From Streptomyces tauricus (GTDB lineage Bacteria; Actinomycetota; Actinomycetes; Streptomycetales; Streptomycetaceae), in NCBI RefSeq assembly GCF_014650955.1, contig NZ_BMVY01000003.1, positions 1 through 64,000 on the forward strand: a DNA stretch of 64,000 bases, in the 5' to 3' direction. The position numbers were made by a program, and so were the translations under genes. How positions within the stretch are numbered: position 1 is the first letter of the stretch; the number at the start of each line of letters is the position of its first letter. The notes below the pieces were generated by a model that saw only the letters and a program-made list of their open reading frames with translations, made no database searches and was not told the DNA's origin. Positions 1 to 10,204 of the stretch are shown here, piece by piece.

Positions 1-1878
1 CGCCCCGGGTCCGGCGCCCGGCCCGTACGCCGGCCCGCGCCGCCCCGCTCCAAGGCGCCGCGCGTCATCCGGCTCGGCAGCCCCCGCCCGCGGCTGCGCC
101 TGGTCAGCCTCGCCCTGGCCCTCGTACTGACCGCCTTCGTCGTGCGGCTTCTGCAGGTGCAGGCGGTCGACGCGAGCGAGTACACCGCCAAGGCCGAGAA
201 GAACCGGTACCTCAGCCGTACGCTGGCCGCCGCGCGCGGCGGGATCACCGACCGCAACGGCGTCGACCTGGCGATCAGCGTGGACGCGAACGACATCACC
301 GCCGACCCCACGCTCTTCACCCGCAAGGCGACGAAGACCGGTGACGCCCCCGAGCAGGCCGCAGCCCTGCTCGGCCCGATCCTCGGCAAGGACACCGACG
401 AACTCGCCGCCAAGCTCCGGACGAAGAACACCCGCTACGTCGTGCTCGCCCGCCGGCAGACCCCCCAGGTCTGGACGCAGATCAAGGACCTCAAGAGCAC
501 TCTCGCCGAGAAGGCAGGCGAAGGCGGTCCCGCGAACATCCTGGCGGGCGTCCTCCAGGAACCCAGCAGCAAGCGGGTCTACCCGAACGGGGAGCTCGGA
601 GCCGGGATACTGGGCTGGGTCAACGCCGACGGCAAGGGCGGCGGCGGCATCGAACAGCAGCTCAACGGGGACCTGTCCGGCAAGGACGGCGAGATCCGCT
701 ACGCCCAGTCCGGCGGACGGCAGGTACCGACCGCGGGTTCCACCGAGAAGCCCGCGGTGGCCGGCTCCGAGGTGGAGCTGACGATCGACCGCGACATCCA
801 GTGGGCCGCGCAGCACGCCATCGCCGAGCAGGTCGAGAAGTCCAAGGCGGACCGCGGGTACGTCATAGTGCAGGACAACCGGACCGGCGAGATCCTCGCG
901 ATGGCCAACTCGCCCGGCTTCGACCCGAACGACCTGTCCAAGGCCGACGGGGGAGCCCTGCACAACTGGGGCCTGGAGGACGCCTACGAGCCCGGCTCCA
1001 CCGCCAAGGTGATGTCGATGGCCGCCGTCCTGGAGGAGGGCGTCGCCACACCCGCCACGCACGTCACCGTGCCCAACCGGCTGCACCGCGGCGACCGCCT
1101 CTTCAAGGACGACATCGACCACCCGACCTGGTACCTGACGCTCAACGGCGTCCTCGCCAAGTCCAGCAACATCGGCACCATCCTGGCGACCGGGCAGCTC
1201 GGCAAGACCCAGCGGGAGGCCAACCAGGTCCTCCACTCGTACCTGCGCAAGTTCGGCATCGGCGGATACACCGGCCTGGACTTCCCCGGCGAGACGAAGG
1301 GCATCCTCGCCCCCGCCGACCAGTGGTCGACCTCCCAGCAGTACACGATCCCTTTCGGCCAGGGCGTGTCCGTCAACGCGATGCAGGCGGCCTCCGTCTA
1401 CTCGACGATCGCCAACGGCGGCGTACGCGTGGAACCGACCCTCGTCCGCGGCACCAAGGGAGCCGACGGACAGTTCACCCCGGCGGCCGAGCCCAAGAGG
1501 ACAAGGGTCGTCAGCGAGAAGACCGCGAAGACCCTGGCGCACATGCTGGAGTCCGTCGTGGACGACGAGGAGGGCACCGGCACCAAGGCCCGTATCCCCG
1601 GCTACCGCGTGGCGGGCAAGACCGGCACGGCCAACCGTGTGGATCCGGCCACCGGCCGCTACCGCGGCTACACCTCGTCCTTCGCGGGGTTCGCGCCCGC
1701 CGACAACCCCCGCGTCACCGTGTACTGCGCCATCCAGAACGCCACCAAGGGCAGCTACTTCGGCGGCCAGATCTGCGGGCCCGTCTACAAGGAGGTCCTG
1801 GAATTCGCACTGAAGACCCTCCAGGTACCGCCCACCGGGGACACCACCGACAGACTCCCCGTCACCTTCACGCCCTGA
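1..1878 (+). CDS. ftsI: FtsI/PBP3, division transpeptidase (5' end missing)
   Basis: Class B penicillin-binding protein that cross-links septal peptidoglycan. The reading frame is open from base 1, so the N-terminus lies outside the window. A basic stretch and one membrane segment (bases about 88-145) come first, then the dimerisation domain and the transpeptidase domain. All three active-site motifs are visible: STAK at 997-1008 (nucleophile Ser), SSN at 1162-1170 and KTGT at 1618-1629. It ends 252 bp before the preferred murE start, and its position at the head of a dcw cluster points to FtsI rather than another PBP2-type paralogue. The partner ftsW lies downstream at 7728. Confidence 0.95.
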   Translation, partial: RPGSGARPVRRPAPPRSKAPRVIRLGSPRPRLRLVSLALALVLTAFVVRLLQVQAVDASEYTAKAEKNRYLSRTLAAARGGITDRNGVDLAISVDANDITADPTLFTRKATKTGDAPEQAAALLGPILGKDTDELAAKLRTKNTRYVVLARRQTPQVWTQIKDLKSTLAEKAGEGGPANILAGVLQEPSSKRVYPNGELGAGILGWVNADGKGGGGIEQQLNGDLSGKDGEIRYAQSGGRQVPTAGSTEKPAVAGSEVELTIDRDIQWAAQHAIAEQVEKSKADRGYVIVQDNRTGEILAMANSPGFDPNDLSKADGGALHNWGLEDAYEPGSTAKVMSMAAVLEEGVATPATHVTVPNRLHRGDRLFKDDIDHPTWYLTLNGVLAKSSNIGTILATGQLGKTQREANQVLHSYLRKFGIGGYTGLDFPGETKGILAPADQWSTSQQYTIPFGQGVSVNAMQAASVYSTIANGGVRVEPTLVRGTKGADGQFTPAAEPKRTRVVSEKTAKTLAHMLESVVDDEEGTGTKARIPGYRVAGKTGTANRVDPATGRYRGYTSSFAGFAPADNPRVTVYCAIQNATKGSYFGGQICGPVYKEVLEFALKTLQVPPTGDTTDRLPVTFTP

Positions 1879-2130
1879 CCGAATCCACGCCCTGACCGAC
1901 GCCGCGGACGCCTTCGACGGCATCCCTCGGCACCGACCGGAACACCCCGTGCACCGCCCGGAACACCGACCAGGAACAAGCTCGTGACAACGATCACTCC
2001 CGACCCCGGCAACGACGGCTCGCCGCCCGTCCCGCCACGCCCCTCGCTTCGCTCCGGCGGGGGTGTGCCCGGTACGCTCACCGCCGTGCCACACGCTGAT
2101 CAGTCCCAAACCACCCAGAAGGGCGTCCCT

Positions 2131-3660
2131 GTGACATATCCGGGGCCGCCGCGACCGGTTCAGAACCCCGCCACACCCCTCGCGGAGCTCGCCGGTCAGC
2201 TGGGTGCGGACCACCCACAGAGCGCCGCGGGCGCCGTCGGGGTCACGGGCATCACCCATGACTCCCGCGCCGTCCGCCCGGGCGACGTCTACGCCGCGCT
2301 GCCCGGTGCCCGGATGCACGGCGCCGACTTCGTGACGCAGGCCGCCGGCCTCGGCGCCGTCGCCGTGCTGACCGACCCGACCGGAGCCGACCGCGCCCGG
2401 GCCACCGGCCTGCCGGTCCTCGTCGTGGACGACCCGCGCGGGTCGATGGGCGAACTGGCCGCCTCGATCTACGGCCATCCGGGCCCCGACCTGCTGCAGA
2501 TCGGCATCACCGGCACGTCCGGCAAGACCACCACGGCGTACCTCGTCGAAGGCGGCCTCAAGGGCGTCCGCAGTACCGGGCTGATCGGCACCGTGGAGAT
2601 GCGCATCGGCGACGAGCGCATCAAGTCGGAACGCACCACCCCCGAGGCCACCGACCTCCAGGCGCTGTTCGCGGTCATGCGCGAGCGCGGCGTCGAGGCG
2701 GTCGTCATGGAGGTCTCCAGCCACGCCCTGGTCCTCGGCCGGGTCGACGGCTGCGTCTTCGACATCGCGGTCTTCAACAACCTCAGCCCGGAACACATGG
2801 AGTTCCACTCCGGCATGGAGGACTACTTCCAGGCCAAGGCGCAGCTGTTCACGCCGCAGCGCAGCAGGCTCGGCGTGGTCAACCTCGACGACGAATACGG
2901 CCGCAGGCTCGTCAAGGAGGCCGGCGTCCCCGTGGTGACGTTCTCCGCGGAAGGGCACCCCGACGCCGACTGGCGCGCCGAGGACGTCCGGGTCGGCCCG
3001 ATGGACTCGGTCTTCGTCGCGGTCGGCCCCAAGGGTGAGCGGATCACCGCCAGGTCACCGCTCGCGGGCACCTTCAACGTGGCCAACACGCTCGCCGCGA
3101 TCGTCGCCCTCGCCACCGCCGGGATCGACCCGCAGACCGCCGCCGACGGCATCGCCGCCGTACCGGGCGTGCCCGGCCGCCTGGAGCGCGTGGACGCCGG
3201 ACAGCCCTACCTGGCGGTCGTCGACTACGCGCACAAGACGGACGCCGTCGAATCCGTCCTGAAGGCCCTGCGCAAGGTCACCGAGGGCAAACTGCACATC
3301 GTCCTCGGCTGCGGCGGCGACCGGGACAAGACCAAGCGGATGCCGATGGGCGCCGCCGCGGTCCGGCTCTCCGACACCGCCACACTGACCTCGGACAACC
3401 CCCGCGGCGAGGACCCCCTCGCCATCCTCGCCACGATGCTCGCGGGCGCCGCCGAGGTGCCGGCGCACGAGCGCGGAGAGGTCCAGGTCTTCGAGGACCG
3501 GGCCGCCGCGATCGAAGCGGCCGTCGCCCGCGCACAGCCCGGCGACACCGTGCTGATCGCGGGCAAGGGCCACGAACAGGGCCAGGACATCGCCGGGGTG
3601 ATCCGTCCCTTCGACGACCGCCAGGTGCTCCGCGCAGCTATCCAGAAGACCCAGGGATGA
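2131..3660 (+). CDS. murE: UDP-MurNAc-tripeptide synthetase MurE
   Basis: Mur ligase adding diaminopimelate to UDP-MurNAc-L-Ala-D-Glu in the cytoplasm. The ATP-binding loop GTSGKTTT lies near base 2512. DNPR at 3394-3405 is the motif of DAP-adding rather than Lys-adding MurE enzymes, which fits the LL-DAP wall of Streptomyces. I prefer GTG 2131 (509 residues, preceded by AGAAGG): the 49 codons from the longer GTG at 1984 have many A/T third positions, unlike the rest of the gene. The longer start also has an AGGAA upstream, so an N-terminal extension cannot be excluded. murF starts 4 bp after the stop. Confidence 0.95.
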   Translation: MTYPGPPRPVQNPATPLAELAGQLGADHPQSAAGAVGVTGITHDSRAVRPGDVYAALPGARMHGADFVTQAAGLGAVAVLTDPTGADRARATGLPVLVVDDPRGSMGELAASIYGHPGPDLLQIGITGTSGKTTTAYLVEGGLKGVRSTGLIGTVEMRIGDERIKSERTTPEATDLQALFAVMRERGVEAVVMEVSSHALVLGRVDGCVFDIAVFNNLSPEHMEFHSGMEDYFQAKAQLFTPQRSRLGVVNLDDEYGRRLVKEAGVPVVTFSAEGHPDADWRAEDVRVGPMDSVFVAVGPKGERITARSPLAGTFNVANTLAAIVALATAGIDPQTAADGIAAVPGVPGRLERVDAGQPYLAVVDYAHKTDAVESVLKALRKVTEGKLHIVLGCGGDRDKTKRMPMGAAAVRLSDTATLTSDNPRGEDPLAILATMLAGAAEVPAHERGEVQVFEDRAAAIEAAVARAQPGDTVLIAGKGHEQGQDIAGVIRPFDDRQVLRAAIQKTQG

Positions 3661-3664
3661 ACTT

Positions 3665-5068
3665 GTGATCGCCCTCTCACTCGCCGAGATCGCCTCAGTC
3701 GTCGGCGGGCAGACCCACGACATACCGGATGCGTCGGTCCAGGTCACCGGACAAGTCGTCAGGGACTCCAGGGAAGTGGAGCCCGGCAGTCTCTTCGTCG
3801 CCTTCGTGGGCGAGCGCGTGGACGGCCACGACTTCGCCGCGGACGTCGTGGCGGCGGGCGCGGTGGCCGTCCTGGCCTCCCGGCCCGTCGGAGTGCCCGC
3901 GATCGTCGTGGACGACGTCCTGCTCGCGCTGGGCGCCCTCGCACGCCACGTCGTGGCGCGGCTCGGCGCGACCCTCGTGGCCCTCACCGGCTCGGCCGGC
4001 AAGACCAGCACCAAGGACCTGATCGCCCAGGTGCTCCGCACCAAGGCGCCGACGGTCTTCACGCCCGGCTCCCTCAACAACGAGATCGGGCTGCCGCTCA
4101 CCGCGCTCAGCGCCACCGAGGAGACCCGTTTCCTCGTCCTGGAGATGGGCGCCCGCGGGATCGGCCACATCCGCTACCTCGCGGATCTGACGCCCCCGAA
4201 GATCGGCCTCGTCCTCAACGTCGGCACCGCCCACATCGGCGAGTTCGGCGGCCGCGAGCAGATCGCCCAGGCCAAGGGCGAGCTGGTGGAGTGTCTCCCG
4301 GAGGACGGAACAGCCGTCCTGAACGCCGACGACCCCCTCGTACGGGCCATGGCCTCGCGGACGAAAGCACGCGTGCTCCTCTTCGGAGAGTCCGACGAAG
4401 CGGACGTACGGGCCGAGAACGTGCGGCTCACCGGGAACGGACAGCCCTCGTTCAGCCTTCACACACCCACCGGGTGCAGCGAAGTGACCATGCGCCTGTA
4501 CGGTGAGCACCACGTGTCGAACGCGCTCGCCGCCGCCGCCGTCGCCCATGAGCTGGGCATGTCCGCAGACGAGATCGCCACCGCGCTCTCCGAGGCGGGC
4601 TCCCTCTCCCGTTGGCGGATGGAGGTCACCGAGCGCCCGGACGGCGTGACGGTCGTCAACGACGCCTACAACGCGAACCCCGAGTCCATGCGAGCCGCCC
4701 TGCGGGCGCTCGCGGCCATGGGCAAGGGGCGGCGGACCTGGGCGGTGCTCGGTCAGATGGCCGAGCTCGGGGACGAGGCGCTCGCCGAGCACGACGCGGT
4801 CGGACGGCTCGCCGTCCGGCTCAACGTCAGCAAGCTCGTCGCGGTCGGGGGCAGGGAAGCGTCCTGGCTGCAACTGGGCGCATATAACGAGGGTTCGTGG
4901 GGTGAGGAGTCGGTGCACGTGTCCGACGCACAGTCGGCGGTCGACCTGTTGCGCAGTCAGCTGCGCCCGGGAGACGTCGTACTCGTGAAGGCGTCCCGGT
5001 CGGTCGGTCTCGAACGGGTCGCGCAGGCGCTCGTCGAGGGCACCGAGGGTGAGGTCGCCGTCCGATGA
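3665..5068 (+). CDS. murF: UDP-MurNAc-pentapeptide synthetase MurF
   Basis: Adds D-Ala-D-Ala to the UDP-MurNAc tripeptide, the last cytoplasmic step before the lipid-linked stages. 467 residues, normal for the family. It shows the Mur N-terminal domain, the ATP loop [10 protein letters not shown] (near base 3990), the central domain with NNEIGLPLT, and the C-terminal ligase domain with [14 protein letters not shown] start at 3665, four bases after the murE stop. The stop TGA overlaps the mraY start (ATGATGA), so murF and mraY are probably translationally coupled. No ddl gene for making D-Ala-D-Ala lies in this window. Confidence 0.95.
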   Translation: MIALSLAEIASVVGGQTHDIPDASVQVTGQVVRDSREVEPGSLFVAFVGERVDGHDFAADVVAAGAVAVLASRPVGVPAIVVDDVLLALGALARHVVARLGATLVALTGSAGKTSTKDLIAQVLRTKAPTVFTPGSLNNEIGLPLTALSATEETRFLVLEMGARGIGHIRYLADLTPPKIGLVLNVGTAHIGEFGGREQIAQAKGELVECLPEDGTAVLNADDPLVRAMASRTKARVLLFGESDEADVRAENVRLTGNGQPSFSLHTPTGCSEVTMRLYGEHHVSNALAAAAVAHELGMSADEIATALSEAGSLSRWRMEVTERPDGVTVVNDAYNANPESMRAALRALAAMGKGRRTWAVLGQMAELGDEALAEHDAVGRLAVRLNVSKLVAVGGREASWLQLGAYNEGSWGEESVHVSDAQSAVDLLRSQLRPGDVVLVKASRSVGLERVAQALVEGTEGEVAVR

Positions 5069-6138
5069 TGAATCAGATCCTGTTCGCGGGAGTCATCGGT
5101 CTCTTCCTGACCCTGATCGGCACCCCGTTGCTGATCAAGCTGCTGGCCCGCAAGGGCTACGGCCAGTACATCCGCGACGACGGCCCGCGCGAGCACCACG
5201 CCAAGCGCGGTACGCCGACCATGGGTGGTATCGCCTTCATCCTGGCCACGCTGCTGGCGTACTTCCTCAGCAAGGTGATCACGGGGAAGCCGCCGACGTT
5301 CTCGGGACTGCTGGTGCTCGGCCTGATGACGGGCATGGGCGTGGTCGGCTTCCTGGACGACTACATCAAGATCGTCAAGCGGCGGTCGCTCGGTCTGCGG
5401 GCCAAGGCGAAGATGGCCGGCCAGCTGATCGTCGGCATCGCCTTCGCGGTCCTCGCACTGCAGTTCGCGGACAACCGCAACAACACCCCGGCCTCCACCA
5501 GGCTCTCCTTCGTGCAGGACTTCGGCTGGTCCATCGGCCCGGTGCTGTTCGTGGTCTGGGCGCTGTTCATGATCCTCGCGATGTCGAACGGCGTGAACCT
5601 GACGGACGGTCTGGACGGCCTGGCCACCGGCGCCGCGACCATGGTGTTCGGCGCCTACACGTTCATCGGCGTCTGGCAGTTCCAGGAGTCCTGCGCCAAC
5701 GCGCAGACCCTCACCAACCCCGGCGCCTGCTACGAGGTACGAGATCCGCTGGACCTCGCGGTCGTCGCCGCGGCCCTGATGGGCTCCTGCTTCGGCTTCC
5801 TGTGGTGGAACACCTCGCCCGCCAAGATCTTCATGGGGGACACCGGTTCCCTGGCGCTCGGCGGCGCGCTGGCCGGTCTCGCGATCTGCTCGCGCACCGA
5901 GCTGCTGGTCGCCCTGCTCGGCGGCCTCTTCGTCCTCATCACCATGTCGGTCGTCATCCAGGTCGGCTCGTTCCGCCTCACCGGCAAACGCGTCTTCCGG
6001 ATGGCACCGCTGCAGCACCACTTCGAACTCAAGGGGTGGTCCGAAGTCCTTGTGGTGGTCCGCTTCTGGATCATCCAGGGCATGTGCGTCATCGTCGGAC
6101 TCGGCCTCTTCTACGCGGGATGGGCAGCCAAGAAGTGA
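5065..6138 (+). CDS. mraY: Phospho-MurNAc-pentapeptide translocase MraY
   Basis: Polytopic membrane enzyme that transfers phospho-MurNAc-pentapeptide to undecaprenyl phosphate, making lipid I. 357 residues. Family signatures are visible: PTMGGIAF near residue 53, FLDDYIK (catalytic Asp pair), [10 protein letters not shown], and a C-terminal HHFELKGW histidine motif. Hydrophobic segments alternate through the whole length, as expected for about ten transmembrane helices. It overlaps murF by 4 bp and murD by 4 bp. Confidence 0.96.
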   Translation: MMNQILFAGVIGLFLTLIGTPLLIKLLARKGYGQYIRDDGPREHHAKRGTPTMGGIAFILATLLAYFLSKVITGKPPTFSGLLVLGLMTGMGVVGFLDDYIKIVKRRSLGLRAKAKMAGQLIVGIAFAVLALQFADNRNNTPASTRLSFVQDFGWSIGPVLFVVWALFMILAMSNGVNLTDGLDGLATGAATMVFGAYTFIGVWQFQESCANAQTLTNPGACYEVRDPLDLAVVAAALMGSCFGFLWWNTSPAKIFMGDTGSLALGGALAGLAICSRTELLVALLGGLFVLITMSVVIQVGSFRLTGKRVFRMAPLQHHFELKGWSEVLVVVRFWIIQGMCVIVGLGLFYAGWAAKK

Positions 6139-7577
6139 CCACCGCTTCCGCCTGGCAGGGCATGAACATCACCGTCGCCGGTCTCGGCGTGAGCGGCATC
6201 AGCGCCGCCCGCGCCCTGGCCGGCCTCGGCGCGTCCGTCACGGTCGTCGACGGCGGCGACTCCCCGGCGCACCGGGAGCGGGCCGTCCCCCTCGAACAGC
6301 AGGGCATCGCGGTCCGCCTCGCGGACGCCGACACCCTGCCCGAGGGCACCGACCTGGTGGTCACCTCGCCGGGCTGGAAGCCGAGCAGCCCCCTCTTCCA
6401 GGCCGCCGCGAAGGCGGGCGTGGACGTCGTGGGCGACGTCGAGATCGCCTGGCGGCTGCGCGGCCACGACGGCCGCAGGGCCGCGCCCTGGCTGGCCGTC
6501 ACCGGCACCAACGGCAAGACCACCACCACCAGGATGCTCGCCTCGATCCTGGCCGCCGCGGGCCTGCGTACGGCCGCGGTGGGCAACATCGGCACGCCGA
6601 TCGTCGACGTGGTGCTGGGCGACGACGAGGCGTACGCCGATCTCGACGTGCTCGCCGTGGAACTGTCCAGCTACCAGCTGCACTGGGCGCCCTCCCTGCG
6701 CGCCCACTCCGCGGCCGTCCTCAACCTCGCCCCCGACCACCTCGACTGGCACGGCTCCATGGAGGCGTACGCCGCCGACAAGGGCCGCGTCTACGAGGGC
6801 AACCAGGTGGCCTGCGTCTACAACGTGGCCGACAGGGCGACCGAGGACCTGGTGCGCGCGGCGGACGTCGAGGAGGGCTGCCGGGCCGTCGGCTTCACGC
6901 TCGGCACGCCCGGTCCCTCCCAACTCGGCGTCGTGGACGGCATCCTGGTCGACCGCGCCTTCGTCGAGGACCGGCACAAGCAGGCCCAGGAACTCGCTGA
7001 GGTCGCGGACGTCGATCCGCCCGCCCCGCACAACATCGCCAACGCCCTCGCGGCGGCGGCCCTGGCCCGCGCCTTCGGAGTGCCCCCCAAGGCCGTCAGG
7101 GACGGTCTGAGGGCCTTCCGTCCCGACGCCCACCGCATCGAGCACGTGGCCGATGTGGACGGCGTCGCCTACGTGGACGACTCCAAGGCCACCAACACCC
7201 ATGCCGCGGAAGCCTCGTTGGCGGCGTACGAGTCGATCGTGTGGATCGCGGGCGGCCTCGCCAAGGGCGCGACCTTCGACGAACTCGTCGTCCGGTCGGC
7301 GAAGCGGCTGCGGGGCGTCGTGCTCTTCGGCGCGGACCGGGCCCTCATCCGGGAAGCCCTCGCGCGACACGCGCCGGAAGTACCGGTGGTCGACCTCGAC
7401 CGGACCGACACTGGTGCGATGCCCGCGGCGGTCCAGGAGGCGGCACGACTCGCCCGCGCCGGCGACACGGTGCTCATGGCACCGGCCTGCGCTTCCATGG
7501 ACATGTTCGCCAACTACAACCAGCGCGGTGACATGTTCGCGGAAGCGGTCCGCGAACTCGGCGCCGCGGGCGCCTGA
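6135..7577 (+). CDS. murD: UDP-MurNAc-L-Ala:D-Glu ligase MurD
   Basis: Adds D-glutamate to UDP-MurNAc-L-Ala. The start is GTG 6135, whose TG is shared with the mraY stop (GTGA overlap); the reading frame stays open further upstream but only as a shadow of mraY. 480 residues. The N-terminal Rossmann-like part shows VAGLGVSG, the ATP loop reads GTNGKTTTT, and the C-terminal domain carries YVDDSKATN and [11 protein letters not shown]. Cytoplasmic; it acts before MurE in the same pathway encoded around it. Confidence 0.95.
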   Translation: MTTASAWQGMNITVAGLGVSGISAARALAGLGASVTVVDGGDSPAHRERAVPLEQQGIAVRLADADTLPEGTDLVVTSPGWKPSSPLFQAAAKAGVDVVGDVEIAWRLRGHDGRRAAPWLAVTGTNGKTTTTRMLASILAAAGLRTAAVGNIGTPIVDVVLGDDEAYADLDVLAVELSSYQLHWAPSLRAHSAAVLNLAPDHLDWHGSMEAYAADKGRVYEGNQVACVYNVADRATEDLVRAADVEEGCRAVGFTLGTPGPSQLGVVDGILVDRAFVEDRHKQAQELAEVADVDPPAPHNIANALAAAALARAFGVPPKAVRDGLRAFRPDAHRIEHVADVDGVAYVDDSKATNTHAAEASLAAYESIVWIAGGLAKGATFDELVVRSAKRLRGVVLFGADRALIREALARHAPEVPVVDLDRTDTGAMPAAVQEAARLARAGDTVLMAPACASMDMFANYNQRGDMFAEAVRELGAAGA

Positions 7578-7727
7578 CGGCAGGCCCCTGGGCCGGCCCG
7601 GGCGCCCGGGATCCTTGGGAGCGACACGTGACGCCATCGTGGTCGGTGGACCGACAGCCCTCTGCCGGTGGCCTCGCGCCGTGCGGCCCCGGGCCCGTGT
7701 GCCCTCCCGCCCCGAGAGGAGCCCGTC

Positions 7728-9086
7728 GTGCCCACTAGCCGTACAGGGCGTCCTCCCGTCCAGCGGGCCCCCCGGAGGCCCCCGGCCCCCCGGCCCCCGC
7801 GGGACAACCCCGTGGCCCGCCTCTACGGCCGCGCACGCCGTGCCTGGGACCGGCCGCTGACCGCGTACTACCTGATCCTCGGCGGCAGCCTGCTGATCAC
7901 CGTGCTCGGTCTGGTGATGGTGTACTCCGCCTCCCAGATCACCGCGCTCCAGCTGTCGCTGCCGGGAAGCTACTTCTTCCGCAAGCAGTTCCTCGCGGCC
8001 GTGCTCGGCGGCCTGCTGATGCTGGCCGCCTCCCGGATGCCGTCCAAGCTCCACCGGGCACTCGCGTACCCGATACTGCTGGGCTCGGTCTTCCTGATGA
8101 TCCTCGTCCAGGTGCCGGGGATAGGGGTCGCGGTCAACGGCAACCAGAACTGGATCTCCGTCGGCGGCCCCTTCCAGCTCCAGCCCAGCGAGTTCGGCAA
8201 GCTCGCCCTCGTCCTGTGGGGGGCCGACCTGCTCGCCCGCAAGCAGGACAAGCGGCTGCTGACCCAGTGGAAGCACATGCTGGTGCCGCTCGTGCCGGTC
8301 GCCTTCATGCTGCTCGGGCTGATCATGCTCGGCGGCGACATGGGCACGGCGATCATCCTCACCGCGATCCTCTTCGGCCTGCTGTGGCTCGCGGGAGCGC
8401 CGACCCGGCTCTTCGGCGGCGTCCTCGCCATCGCGCTGACCCTCGGCGTGATCCTCATCAGGACCAGCCCCAACCGCATGGCCCGCCTCGCCTGTCTCGG
8501 CGCCACCGAACCGGGTCCCGGCGACTCCTGCTGGCAGGCCGTGCACGGCATCTACGCCCTCGCCTCCGGCGGCCTGTTCGGCTCCGGCCTCGGGGCGAGT
8601 GTGGAGAAATGGGGTCAACTCCCCGAGGCCCACACGGACTTCATCTTCGCCATCACAGGTGAGGAACTCGGTCTGGCGGGCACTCTGTCGGTACTCGCAC
8701 TCTTCGCGGCTCTAGGCTATGCGGGTATCCGCGTGGCCGGACGCACGGAGGACCCCTTCGTGAGGTACGCCGCGGGTGGCGTGACCACCTGGATCACGGC
8801 TCAGGCCGTGATCAACATCGGTGCGGTGCTCGGTCTGCTGCCGATCGCCGGAGTCCCGCTCCCGCTGTTCTCCTACGGGGGTTCCGCCCTGTTGCCGACC
8901 ATGTTCGCCATCGGGCTCCTGATCGCCTTCGCGCGTGAGGATCCCGCTGCGCGGACGGCGCTCGCGATGCGGCAACCCCGCTTTGGCAGAAAGCGGGCTG
9001 CGGTGAGAGGCTCCGCTGTCCGGGGGCCTCGGAAGTGGAACACGATGCGACGGCGTGCCTCGGCGCGTTCGTCCGGAGAGCGGTGA
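7728..9086 (+). CDS. ftsW: Septal peptidoglycan polymerase FtsW (SEDS)
   Basis: SEDS-family glycosyltransferase working with FtsI at the septum. GTG 7728 is chosen because GAGAGGAG (7714-7721) sits 6 bp upstream; an in-frame GTG at 7668 lacks such a site. 452 residues with a basic, proline-rich N-terminal tail of about 35 residues, then multiple membrane segments. FtsW/RodA signatures are visible: MVYSASQI, NGNQNWI, QPSEFGKLAL, GDMGTAI, HTDFIFAITGEELG and LFSYGGSAL. About 150 bp separate it from murD. The basic C-terminal tail is probably cytoplasmic. Confidence 0.95.
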   Translation: MPTSRTGRPPVQRAPRRPPAPRPPRDNPVARLYGRARRAWDRPLTAYYLILGGSLLITVLGLVMVYSASQITALQLSLPGSYFFRKQFLAAVLGGLLMLAASRMPSKLHRALAYPILLGSVFLMILVQVPGIGVAVNGNQNWISVGGPFQLQPSEFGKLALVLWGADLLARKQDKRLLTQWKHMLVPLVPVAFMLLGLIMLGGDMGTAIILTAILFGLLWLAGAPTRLFGGVLAIALTLGVILIRTSPNRMARLACLGATEPGPGDSCWQAVHGIYALASGGLFGSGLGASVEKWGQLPEAHTDFIFAITGEELGLAGTLSVLALFAALGYAGIRVAGRTEDPFVRYAAGGVTTWITAQAVINIGAVLGLLPIAGVPLPLFSYGGSALLPTMFAIGLLIAFAREDPAARTALAMRQPRFGRKRAAVRGSAVRGPRKWNTMRRRASARSSGER

Positions 9087-9092
9087 ATTTCG

Positions 9093-10181
9093 GTGCATGT
9101 CGTACTCGCCGGTGGGGGGACCGCCGGCCACATCGAGCCCGCGCTCGCCCTCGCGGACGCCCTGCGCAGGCAGGACCCGACCGTGGGAATCACGGCCCTG
9201 GGCACGGAGCGCGGACTTGAGACCCGACTCGTACCAGAACGGGGCTACGAACTCGGGCTGATCCCCGCGGTACCGCTGCCGCGCAAGCCCACCCCCGAGC
9301 TGATCACCGTCCCCGGACGGCTGCGCGGCACGATCAAGGCGGCCGAGCAGATCCTGGAACGCACCAAGGCGGACGCGGTCGTCGGCTTCGGCGGCTACGT
9401 CGCCCTGCCCGGCTATCTCGCGGCCAAGCGCCTCGGCGTGCCGATCGTCGTCCACGAGGCCAACGCCCGGCCCGGACTCGCCAACAAGATCGGCTCCCGG
9501 TACGCGGCCCAGGTCGCCGTCTCCACCCCGGACAGCAAACTGCGCAACGCCCGCTACATCGGCATCCCGCTGCGCCGCTCCATCGCCACCCTCGACCGGG
9601 CCGCCGTGCGCCCCGAGGCCCGCGCCGCGTTCGGGCTCGACCCCTCCCTGCCGACGCTGCTGGTCTCCGGCGGCTCGCAGGGCGCCCGCCGCCTGAACCA
9701 GGTGATCGAGCAGACCGCCCCGTACCTCCAGCAGGCCGGTATCCAGATCCTGCACGCGGTCGGCCCGAAGAACGAACTGCCGCAGGTCCACCAGATGCCG
9801 GGGATGCCCCCGTACATCCCGGTACCGTACGTGGACCGGATGGACCTCGCGTACGCCGCGGCCGACATGATGCTCTGCCGTGCGGGCGCGATGACCGTCG
9901 CCGAACTCTCCGCCGTCGGGCTCCCGGCCGTCTACGTCCCGCTGCCCATCGGCAACGGCGAACAGCGGCTGAACGCCCAGCCGGTGGTCAAGGCCGGCGG
10001 CGGACTGCTGGTCGACGACGCGGAACTGACGCCGCAGTGGATCCAGGGCAATGTCCTGCCCGTGCTCGCCGATCCGCACCGGCTGTTCGAGATGTCCCGC
10101 GCGGCCTCCGAGTTCGGCCGCAGGGACGCCGACGACCTGCTCGTCGGGATGGTGTACGAGGCGATCGCGTCACGCCGCTAG
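9093..10181 (+). CDS. murG: Lipid II synthase MurG
   Basis: GT28-family UDP-GlcNAc transferase that converts lipid I to lipid II on the inner face of the membrane. 362 residues. The N-terminal glycine loop GGGTAGHIEP, the GFGGYVALPG segment, the HEANARPGLANK segment, the second glycine loop GGSQGARRLN and the donor-binding RAGAMTVAELSAVG are all present. GTG start at 9093, six bases after the ftsW stop, with GGAGAG upstream at about 9074. In mycobacteria murC usually comes next; here ftsQ follows directly. Confidence 0.96.
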   Translation: MHVVLAGGGTAGHIEPALALADALRRQDPTVGITALGTERGLETRLVPERGYELGLIPAVPLPRKPTPELITVPGRLRGTIKAAEQILERTKADAVVGFGGYVALPGYLAAKRLGVPIVVHEANARPGLANKIGSRYAAQVAVSTPDSKLRNARYIGIPLRRSIATLDRAAVRPEARAAFGLDPSLPTLLVSGGSQGARRLNQVIEQTAPYLQQAGIQILHAVGPKNELPQVHQMPGMPPYIPVPYVDRMDLAYAAADMMLCRAGAMTVAELSAVGLPAVYVPLPIGNGEQRLNAQPVVKAGGGLLVDDAELTPQWIQGNVLPVLADPHRLFEMSRAASEFGRRDADDLLVGMVYEAIASRR

Positions 10182-10204
10182 CGCGTGGCAGAAGGCAGGG
10201 GAGC

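Noticed and set aside
10016..10204. Longer ftsQ starting at 10037 inside murG
   Set aside because: The added codons are only the shadow of murG; GTG 10205 has a good ribosome site.
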